Shown: in pieces, positions 58,015 through 64,000 of the stretch
How positions within the stretch are numbered: position 1 is the stretch's first letter
Layout of the letters: each line of letters begins with the position of its first letter
DNA from: Actinomadura_C alba
Lineage (GTDB): Bacteria; Actinomycetota; Actinomycetes; Streptosporangiales; Streptosporangiaceae
Length of the DNA: 64,000 bases
Direction: 5' to 3'
Assembly (NCBI RefSeq): GCF_039530285.1
Contig: NZ_BAAAOK010000015.1
Span: 434,001 to 498,000, forward strand
Made by a program: the position numbers and the translations under genes
Notes under the pieces: generated by a model
The model's input: only the letters and a program-made list of their open reading frames with translations
Told to the model about the DNA's origin: nothing
The model's database searches: none

Positions 58015-59205
58015 TTGCGGCTCAACAAGGTTCGCATCGGCGCGATCGCTGTGGGGGCGGTTCTCGCACTGGGCGTAAGTGCGTGCGGTGGTGGAGACGA
58101 CGATTCCTCGTCCGGTGGTGGGGGTGGCGACGCCGCCAGTTCCGTGACGATCGGGTTCATGGGTGACTTGACGGGTGAGAACTCCGGCATTGTGATCCCG
58201 CCGAAGCAGGGCGCTCAGCTCGCCATCGACGAGTACAACGCGACCAACCCGAAGACGAAGATCACTCTCAAGGAGTACGACAGCCAGGGCAGGCCGGAGC
58301 AGGCGACGCCCCTGGCGAAGACGGCGATCACGCAGGACAAGATCGTCGGCCTCATCGGCCCGGCGTTCTCCGGTGAGTCCGCGCAGGTCGGCCCGGTCCT
58401 CGAAGAGGGCAAGGTTCCCAGCATCTCGCCCTCGGCGACGAACGCGAAGCTGGCCCAGAACGGCTGGAAGTACTGGCACCGGGTCATCGCCAACGACAAC
58501 GTCCAGGGTGCGGGCATCGCGACGTTCATCACCAATGGGCTGGGCGCCAAGAAGGTCTTCGTCATCGACGACGCCTCCGAGTACGGTAAGCCGCTCGGGC
58601 AGACCGTGAAGCAGTCGGTCGAGAGCGGCGGAGCCACGACCTCCGTGGACTCCATCGACGCGCAGGCCTCGGACTACGGCTCGACCGTGAACAAGGCCAA
58701 GGCCTTCGCGCCTGACGCGATCTTCTTCGCCGGCTACTACGCCCAGGGCGGCAAGCTGCTCAAGCAGCTGCGCGAGGGTGGCGTCGACGCCCGGTTCCTG
58801 TCGGGTGACGGTTCGCTCGACGCCGGCCTGGCCAAGGGCGCGGGTGGCAAGGTCGCCGACGGCTCGGTCATCGGCTGCCCCTGCCTGATCGACCCGGCCG
58901 GCGAGGCCAGCCCGGCGAGCAAGAAGTTCGCGGACGCCTACAAGGCCAAGTTCAACAACGACGCGGCGATCTACGCCGCCGAGGGCTACGATGCCGCGAC
59001 CGCGTTCATCACCGCGATCAAGGCCGGCAACACCACCGCCGAGAAGATCAACGCCGCTCTGTCGTCGGTCGACGTCGCCGGCGTCGGCAAGCAGGTGAAG
59101 TTCGGCTCGAACGGTGAGGTCACCGCGACGGACGTCTTCGTGTACGAGGTCAAGGGCGACACTCTGCCGCTGCTGGGCAACGCGAAGGAAGCCAAGCTCG
59201 GTTAA
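58015..59205 (+). CDS. livK: Branched-chain amino-acid ABC transporter, substrate-binding lipoprotein
   Basis: Extracellular receptor of the Liv transporter. The 396-residue lipoprotein has a signal peptide (LRLNKVRIGAIAVGAVLAL) and lipobox GVSAC, followed by a Gly/Asp/Ser linker and a type I periplasmic-binding fold (SVTIGFMGDLTGENSG, VGLIGPAFSGESAQ, AAEGYDAATAFI). TTG 58015 is chosen because AAAGG lies nine bases upstream and gives a normal signal peptide; an earlier TTG (57970) is less likely. A strong hairpin after the stop probably stabilises its mRNA relative to livH. Confidence 0.94.
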   Translation: MRLNKVRIGAIAVGAVLALGVSACGGGDDDSSSGGGGGDAASSVTIGFMGDLTGENSGIVIPPKQGAQLAIDEYNATNPKTKITLKEYDSQGRPEQATPLAKTAITQDKIVGLIGPAFSGESAQVGPVLEEGKVPSISPSATNAKLAQNGWKYWHRVIANDNVQGAGIATFITNGLGAKKVFVIDDASEYGKPLGQTVKQSVESGGATTSVDSIDAQASDYGSTVNKAKAFAPDAIFFAGYYAQGGKLLKQLREGGVDARFLSGDGSLDAGLAKGAGGKVADGSVIGCPCLIDPAGEASPASKKFADAYKAKFNNDAAIYAAEGYDAATAFITAIKAGNTTAEKINAALSSVDVAGVGKQVKFGSNGEVTATDVFVYEVKGDTLPLLGNAKEAKLG

Positions 59206-59240
59206 CGTCCCGGTCCTAACGGCGGGGATCTTTGTACGCG

Positions 59241-59275
59241 CAGGAGCGGGAGCGCGCAGGATGCGCTCCCGCTCC
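59241..59275 (+). terminator. 14-bp hairpin between livK and livH
   Basis: AGGAGCGGGAGCGC (59241-59254) and GCGCTCCCGCTCCT (59262-59275) are perfect complements around a seven-base loop. Without a U-run it is a better mRNA-stabiliser or partial terminator than a full stop. Confidence 0.7.
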
Positions 59276-59295
59276 TTCGACGAAGGCGACTAAAG

Positions 59296-60261
59296 GTGCT
59301 CCAAGGCTTTATTGATCAATTTTGGCCGTCGACCATCGACGGCCTGGCGCTGGGCTCGATCTACGCGCTCATAGCGCTCGGCTACACGATGGTTTACGGC
59401 GTCCTGCGGCTCATCAACTTCGCGCACTCCGAGATCTTCATGATTGGGACCTTCGCGGCGCTGGCCACACTGCACGGGCTCAGCCTGTCGCCGGTCGGAG
59501 GTTTCTCGCTGGTCCTGCTCGTGGCGGTGCTCGCGCTCATAGCCGGGGCGGTCTCCGGCGGCAGTGCGGTTCTCCTCGAGTTCATCGCCTACCGGCCGTT
59601 GCGCCGTCGCGGCGCCTCCCGGTTGGCGGCGCTGATCTCCGCGATCGGTGCGTCGATCTTCCTGCAGCAGCTCTTCGCCAGGGTGGTCATCCCGTGGTGG
59701 TTCGACCTGCCGAAGGAGAAGGGCCCGCTGCCGATCCAGGAACACTTCGTCGAGCGCTCCAACGTGATCGCCATCGGCGACTTCGTGGTGAGCATCGACA
59801 AGTTCCTCATCTTCGCCGGCGCGATCATCATGATGTTGGCGCTGGACCTCCTGGTGAACCGCACCAAGCTCGGCCGGGGCATCCGCGCCACCGCGCAGGA
59901 CCCCGAGACCGCGGTGCTGATGGGGGTGAACATCGACCGGATCGTGACCGCGACGTTCGCGATCGGCGGTGCGATGGCGGGTGTGGCCGCGGCGCTGTTC
60001 ATCATGCGGTTCGAGGAGACCAACTACTTCGTCGGGTTCCTGCTCGGCATAAAGGCCTTCACGGCGGCGGTGCTCGGTGGCATCGGCAACCTGCGTGGTG
60101 CCTTGGCGGGTGGCCTCGTCCTCGGTCTCATCGAGATGTACGGCTCGAGCATCTTCGGGTCCGAGTGGCGGGACGTCGTCGCCTTCAGTGTCCTGGTCCT
60201 GGTCCTCATGTTCCGTCCCACCGGCATCTTCGGTGAGTCCCTCCAGCAGGCGCGCGCATGA
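59296..60261 (+). CDS. livH: Branched-chain amino-acid ABC permease LivH
   Basis: A 321-residue permease with about eight membrane helices. IDGLALGSIYALIALGYTMV and the family hallmark YGVLRLINFAHSEIFMIG lie in the first 50 residues; the EAA-like contact loop is GRGIRATAQDPETAVLMGVNIDR, spanning about 193-215. It pairs with LivM. GTG 59296 has GAAGG nine bases upstream. The stop overlaps the livM start. Confidence 0.95.
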   Translation: MLQGFIDQFWPSTIDGLALGSIYALIALGYTMVYGVLRLINFAHSEIFMIGTFAALATLHGLSLSPVGGFSLVLLVAVLALIAGAVSGGSAVLLEFIAYRPLRRRGASRLAALISAIGASIFLQQLFARVVIPWWFDLPKEKGPLPIQEHFVERSNVIAIGDFVVSIDKFLIFAGAIIMMLALDLLVNRTKLGRGIRATAQDPETAVLMGVNIDRIVTATFAIGGAMAGVAAALFIMRFEETNYFVGFLLGIKAFTAAVLGGIGNLRGALAGGLVLGLIEMYGSSIFGSEWRDVVAFSVLVLVLMFRPTGIFGESLQQARA

Positions 60262-61562
60262 AAACAAACGAGAGTACGAGAGAGCGTACGAACGGGAGCC
60301 CGACGGTGACCAATGGCCGGCCCTCGTTCGCGGCGCTGACCCCGCGGGCCCGCGATCTCGCCGGTCGCCTTCCCGCGGCGCTGAGGGCGCCCGGGCTGCC
60401 GCTCGCCTTTCCGTTCGCGGTGCTCGGCCTCGTGGCCGATCTGTTCCGCGACTGGTGGGGCCGGCAGACCGGGTACGTCCGGTGGGCGATCTACGGGCTG
60501 CTGATCGTGGGTGCGCTCCTGCTGCCATCGGAGCAGGTCGGCGGATTCATGTCGCCGTACAGTGACTGGGCCCAGTTGCTGTTCTTCCCGATCGGCGGTT
60601 ACATCCTGCTGGCCATCGGGCTCAACGTGGTGGTCGGTCAGGCCGGTCTCCTGGACCTCGGGTATGTGGCGTTCTTCGCCATCGGCGGCTACACGATGGC
60701 GGTGTTCGGCACCAAATTCGGGTGGAGCTTCTGGGAGATCCTGGTCCTCGGCGTTCTGCTGTCGGCGCTGTCCGGGGTGATCCTCGGTGCGCCGACGCTG
60801 CGGCTGCGCGGGGACTATCTGGCGATCGTGACCCTGGGCTTCGGTGAGATCATCCGGATCGCCGCGCGGAACACCGACTACATCGGCGGGCCGAACGGCA
60901 TCAGCGGCATCCCGCATCCGCCCACCCTGTCCGAGTGGACCGTGCCCGAGTCCGAACCGTTCACGACTCTGGGCTTGGCCGGGATCGCGCCGTTGAAGTA
61001 CGGCGCGCTGGACGGCCGGCCGTACTACTACCTGATGCTGGCCGCCATCGTCGTCACGATCATTTTTGTGAAGCGGCTGGAGAGCAGCCGGGTGGGCCGG
61101 GCGTGGGCGTCGATCCGCGAGGACGAGGACGCCGCCGAGCTCATGGGCGTGCCGACGTTCAAGTTCAAGCTGGCCGCGTTCGCCATCGGCGCGGCGATCG
61201 GCGGTGCCGCGGGTGTGATCTACGGCTCGCAGGCGACGTCGATCATTCCTCGGAACTACGAGTTCATCATCTCGGCGACGATCCTGGCCGCGGTGGTGCT
61301 CGGCGGGTCGGGGAACCTTCCCGGGGTCATGCTGGGGGCCTTCCTGGTCGCCTGGATTCCCGAGCGGATCCGTGGCCTGCAGGAGTACCGGATTCTGGTG
61401 TTCGGCGGCGTGCTGGTGCTGTTGATGATCTTCCGGCCCGAGGGGCTGCTGCCTTCGCGCCGGCGAAAAGCCGAGTTGGCCGAAGGCACCGGGGGGATGG
61501 GCAGTCTCGGTGCCGAGGTCGGGGGCCCGACGACGCACGCGGCTGCCGAGGTGGGCAAGTGA
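60258..61562 (+). CDS. livM: Branched-chain amino-acid ABC permease LivM
   Basis: A 434-residue permease with a polar N-terminal extension of about 75 residues, then about nine membrane helices. LAIGLNVVVGQAGLLDLGYVAFFAIGGY, in two parts near 118-145, and the contact loop GRAWASIREDEDAAELMG identify LivM. The first 15 codons are A-rich (AAAACAAACGAGAG), unlike the rest, which may ease initiation at the ATGA overlap with livH. A polar tail ends it, with a GTGA overlap to livG. Confidence 0.95.
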   Translation: MKTNESTRERTNGSPTVTNGRPSFAALTPRARDLAGRLPAALRAPGLPLAFPFAVLGLVADLFRDWWGRQTGYVRWAIYGLLIVGALLLPSEQVGGFMSPYSDWAQLLFFPIGGYILLAIGLNVVVGQAGLLDLGYVAFFAIGGYTMAVFGTKFGWSFWEILVLGVLLSALSGVILGAPTLRLRGDYLAIVTLGFGEIIRIAARNTDYIGGPNGISGIPHPPTLSEWTVPESEPFTTLGLAGIAPLKYGALDGRPYYYLMLAAIVVTIIFVKRLESSRVGRAWASIREDEDAAELMGVPTFKFKLAAFAIGAAIGGAAGVIYGSQATSIIPRNYEFIISATILAAVVLGGSGNLPGVMLGAFLVAWIPERIRGLQEYRILVFGGVLVLLMIFRPEGLLPSRRRKAELAEGTGGMGSLGAEVGGPTTHAAAEVGK

Positions 61563-62368
61563 GCGAGACGAAGGAGGCCCCCGCCGTGGGCGAGGGACGG
61601 CCGATCCTCGAGCTGAGCGGGTTGACCATGCGCTTCGGCGGCGTGGTCGCGATCAATGGGCTCGATCTGACGATCAACCAGGGTGAGATCTTCGCGTTGA
61701 TCGGCCCGAACGGCGCGGGCAAGACCACGGTGTTCAACGTCGTGACGGGCGTCTACCGGCCGACCGAGGGCTCTGTGGGGTTCAGCGGTCACCGGATCGA
61801 CGGCAAGAAGCGATTCGCGGTGACGAAGCTCGGTGTCGCCCGGACGTTCCAGAACGTGCGGCTCTTCCACAACATGACCGCGCGGGAGAACGTCATGGTG
61901 GGTGCGGACGCCCACCATCGCACCGGGTTCGTCGGAGCGGCGCTGGGCCTTCCGTGGCACCGGCGCGAGGAGCGGGACGGCCGGGCCAAGGCCAAGGAAC
62001 TGCTCGACTTCGTCGGTGTCTCGCACCGGATGGAGGAGTCGGCGAAGAATCTGCCGTACGGCGACCAGCGGCGGCTCGAGATCGCGCGGGCGCTGGCGAC
62101 GGATCCGAAGCTGCTGCTGCTCGACGAGCCGGCCGCGGGAATGAACCCGGCCGAGAAGATCGAGTTGCAGGACCTGATCAAGAGGATCCGGGACACCGGC
62201 CGGACCGTGCTGCTCATCGAGCACGACATGAGCCTCGTGATGGGGATCAGCGACCGGATCGCGGTCCTCGACTTCGGGCAGAAGATCGCCGAAGGGCTGC
62301 CGGCGGAGGTCCAGAACAACGCGCGGGTCATCGAGGCCTACCTGGGAGCGCCGGCCGATGCTTCTTGA
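61559..62368 (+). CDS. livG: Branched-chain amino-acid ABC ATPase LivG
   Basis: A 269-residue ATPase with Walker A GPNGAGKTTVFNVV, Q-loop in RTFQNVRLF, signature LPYGDQRRLEIARAL, Walker B KLLLLDEPAAGMNP and switch His in LLIEHDMSLV. The signature is the YGDQ variant usual in LivG. It drives the transporter together with LivF. GTG 61559 overlaps the livM stop; GAAGGAGG lies inside the first codons and may serve re-initiation. Confidence 0.95.
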   Translation: MSETKEAPAVGEGRPILELSGLTMRFGGVVAINGLDLTINQGEIFALIGPNGAGKTTVFNVVTGVYRPTEGSVGFSGHRIDGKKRFAVTKLGVARTFQNVRLFHNMTARENVMVGADAHHRTGFVGAALGLPWHRREERDGRAKAKELLDFVGVSHRMEESAKNLPYGDQRRLEIARALATDPKLLLLDEPAAGMNPAEKIELQDLIKRIRDTGRTVLLIEHDMSLVMGISDRIAVLDFGQKIAEGLPAEVQNNARVIEAYLGAPADAS

Positions 62369-63128
62369 GATCAACGACATTCATGTCCACTACGGAAAGA
62401 TCGCCGCGCTGAAGGGCATCTCCCTCGAGGTCGACGAGGGCGAGATCGTCACGTTGATCGGTGCCAACGGCGCCGGTAAGACGACGACGTTGAAGACGAT
62501 CTCGGGGTTGCGGCCGCTGTCGGCGGGCCGGATCACCTTCGACGGCAAGGACATCAGCCGGCTGGCGGGGCACAAGCGGGTGCTCGCCGGGATCGGTCAG
62601 TCGCCCGAGGGTCGGGGGATCTTCCCGGGGATGTCCGTCGCGGACAACCTCCACATGGGCGCCTACGCGCGCAAGGGGGATCTGTCGAAGGAACTGGCCG
62701 AGGTGTACGAGCTGTTCCCGCGGCTGGCCGAGCGCAAGGGCCAGGCGGGCGGCACGATGTCCGGTGGCGAGCAGCAGATGCTCGCGATCGGGCGGGCGTT
62801 GATGGCCAAGCCCAAGGTTCTGTTGCTGGACGAGCCGTCCATGGGCCTGGCCCCGATGCTCGTGCAGCAGATCTTCTCGATCATTGAGAAGATCAATGAG
62901 CGCGGAACGACCGTGCTGCTGGTCGAGCAGAACGCCCAGCAGGCGCTCCAGATCGCCCATCGGGCCTACGTGATCGAGACCGGGCGGATCGTGAAGAGCG
63001 CCGCGGCCGTGGATCTGCTGGACGATCCGGAGGTGCGGGCCGCCTATCTGGGCGGTGACCTCGGTGAGCCGGAGTCCATCGCCGCCGATGAGCCCGCTGC
63101 GACCGCGGACGGTCCGGCGAAGGACTGA
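62358..63128 (+). CDS. livF: Branched-chain amino-acid ABC ATPase LivF
   Basis: A 256-residue second ATPase with Walker A GANGAGKTTTLKTI, Q-loop SPEGRGIFPGMSV, signature MSGGEQQMLAIGRAL, Walker B KVLLLDEPSMGLAP and Gln/His region LLVEQNAQQAL (the switch His is Gln in LivF proteins). It overlaps livG by 11 bases. A Glu/Ala-rich tail of about 25 residues ends it. It is the last liv gene; no clear terminator hairpin follows. Confidence 0.95.
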   Translation: MLLEINDIHVHYGKIAALKGISLEVDEGEIVTLIGANGAGKTTTLKTISGLRPLSAGRITFDGKDISRLAGHKRVLAGIGQSPEGRGIFPGMSVADNLHMGAYARKGDLSKELAEVYELFPRLAERKGQAGGTMSGGEQQMLAIGRALMAKPKVLLLDEPSMGLAPMLVQQIFSIIEKINERGTTVLLVEQNAQQALQIAHRAYVIETGRIVKSAAAVDLLDDPEVRAAYLGGDLGEPESIAADEPAATADGPAKD

Positions 63129-63238
63129 CGGCCGGATCGGGTCCCGCAGTCGCTTCGTACGGCGGCCGCGGGGCCCGTGCGCGCTGCGGGCGGCCCGTTC
63201 CGGCCTCGGCCCGCCCCGGGCTATGGGGACGGGCGCGT

Positions 63239-63796
63239 TCAGGAGAGGGCGATGTCGACGCCGGGCGGGTCCGAGGTCGCGCCGACGGGGGGTGTGCCGA
63301 CGAGCCGGAGCGCCTTGACCCGGTCGCCGGGCGGGATGTCGTACCAGAGGTCGAGTTCGATGCGGACCGCCGAGCCGACGTCGATCGATTCGGGCTGCCG
63401 TTTGATGAGCATGGCCTGCCAGTCGGGCGGGTGCGTGGCGTCGTCAGTGGTGATCAGGAGCTGTTTGGCGGTGTTGAGGGTCTGGGTGGTCCTGCCACGG
63501 TTCTCGGTGACCAGGCGGATCCGGACGAACTGCCCTCTGGGGCGGACGTCGGCGTGGCTGCCGACGAGCTCGGGCATTCGGGTGCGCAGGCCGATGGGCG
63601 TGAAGGCGAGGTCGCCGCTGCGCACGGTGGTGCCGCGCAGGGCCTTCTCGCCGTCGCGCACCGGGCGTGCCGGGAGCTCGTAGGTGGGTGTGGGGGTGGC
63701 CGTGGCCTTCGACGGCCCGTCGCCGGACGAGCACGCCGTGAGGGTGGTTCCGGCCGCCAGCATGATGCCGGCGGCGGCCAGGATCCGTCGTCGCAT
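63239..63796 (-). CDS. Secreted lipoprotein with DUF4352-like domain
   Basis: A 185-residue lipoprotein: signal peptide with RRR then a hydrophobic core, lipobox LTAC (Cys22), a Thr/Pro-rich linker and an about 130-residue beta-sandwich. FVRIRLVTENRGRTTQTLN and the ELDLWYDIPPGDRVKALRLVG end resemble DUF4352 (immunoprotective extracellular) domains. TACCGT lies six bases before ATG 63796, suggesting a leaderless message. It converges on livF. Function unknown. Confidence 0.78.
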   Translation of the reverse strand: MRRRILAAAGIMLAAGTTLTACSSGDGPSKATATPTPTYELPARPVRDGEKALRGTTVRSGDLAFTPIGLRTRMPELVGSHADVRPRGQFVRIRLVTENRGRTTQTLNTAKQLLITTDDATHPPDWQAMLIKRQPESIDVGSAVRIELDLWYDIPPGDRVKALRLVGTPPVGATSDPPGVDIALS

Positions 63797-63802
63797 GGCG
63801 TG

Positions 63803-63808
63803 ACGGTA
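63803..63808 (-). promoter_or_regulatory. Candidate -10 box, leaderless lipoprotein gene
   Basis: Minus-strand TACCGT ending six bases before ATG 63796. Confidence 0.5.
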
Positions 63809-64000
63809 GGTCGAAGGGGATCACGGGCGGAAGGGCCCGGCGGATTCCGCAACCGAAATGCGACCGGCTATCGGCGTTTGCCGGTTGCGCGGGGCAGGTC
63901 GGCCGGGCAGGGGAGTGCGGGCGCGCAGCGGCCCGGAACCGCCTTTGGGGCCGCACGCGCCTTCCCCGGGCGCGTACGTTGTCTACTCGGCGGTCCCGGG
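63809..64000. other. Right-end intergenic stretch
   Basis: No gene recognised. An 8-bp inverted repeat CGCAACCG/CGGTTGCG lies at 63848-63855 and 63882-63889. TCTACT near the right edge (about 63981) could be a -10 box for a gene beyond the window. Confidence 0.35.

Overview
The window comes from the chromosome of a very GC-rich actinobacterium, most likely Streptosporangiales (Streptosporangiaceae or Thermomonosporaceae grade). The pointers are strong G/C preference at third codon positions, PriA instead of separate HisA and TrpF, two mycothiol-type DinB-fold proteins, the Trp-associated membrane protein of the TIGR02234 type, GTG/TTG starts, tight ATGA/GTGA overlaps and many apparently leaderless genes. 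The genus cannot be fixed from the sequence alone.

Layout. 1-3206: the start of ileS on the minus strand behind a T-box riboswitch, then DUF167, a TraR/DksA-like zinc-finger gene, lspA and rluD. 3220-5754 (minus): azlCD amino-acid exporter, an AraC regulator and a DUF1269 protein. 5895-10194: a possible leader peptide with hairpins, chorismate mutase and dnaE. 10187-14152: accessory single genes (DUF6882-like, DUF2567-like, YbaK deacylase, LON-domain protein, a small membrane protein, PhzF). 14227-20772: histidine genes hisD-hisC-hisB-(small membrane protein)-hisH, then priA-hisF. 20897-30074: acyl-CoA dehydrogenase, a lipoprotein, a glutamine-synthetase-like enzyme, a helical-repeat protein, a heterodimeric ABC exporter and a mycothiol-related protein. 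30482-39428: cold-shock gene, hisI, the Trp-associated membrane protein, an atypical response regulator, DUF2752, trpC-trpB-trpA, a MauE/DoxX protein, a DsbA-like thioredoxin and lgt. 39425-43373: a VIT/CCC1 transporter and three tandem paralogues of an unrecognised membrane-anchored extracellular domain. 43784-49804: gltBD. 49905-54222: AraC regulator plus VOC protein, a mycothiol-type enzyme, a PLP decarboxylase, a Kazal-like secreted protein and a DJ-1/PfpI protein. 54406-63128: pyruvate kinase, a LAGLIDADG-type protein beside tRNA-Leu, an ANTAR response regulator and the complete livKHMGF branched-chain amino-acid transporter. 63239-63796: a lipoprotein.

Most of the window is core amino-acid biosynthesis, nitrogen assimilation and transport. 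The his genes and trpCBA share PriA, which serves both pathways. No trpE lies at the usual place beside hisI and the Trp-associated membrane protein.

The less ordinary signals are regulatory or small. They include two DasR-type operator palindromes ahead of pyk; a 15-codon leaderless ORF with one Trp codon and a 9-bp hairpin between trpC and trpB; a leaderless mini-ORF with two inverted repeats before chorismate mutase; a full T-box before ileS; a terminator upstream of the cold-shock gene; and a recurrent TANNNT box 5-8 bases upstream of start codons that lack a Shine-Dalgarno sequence. The best candidate for an undescribed system is the tandem triad at 40326-43373. No insertion sequence, prophage or CRISPR array was seen.
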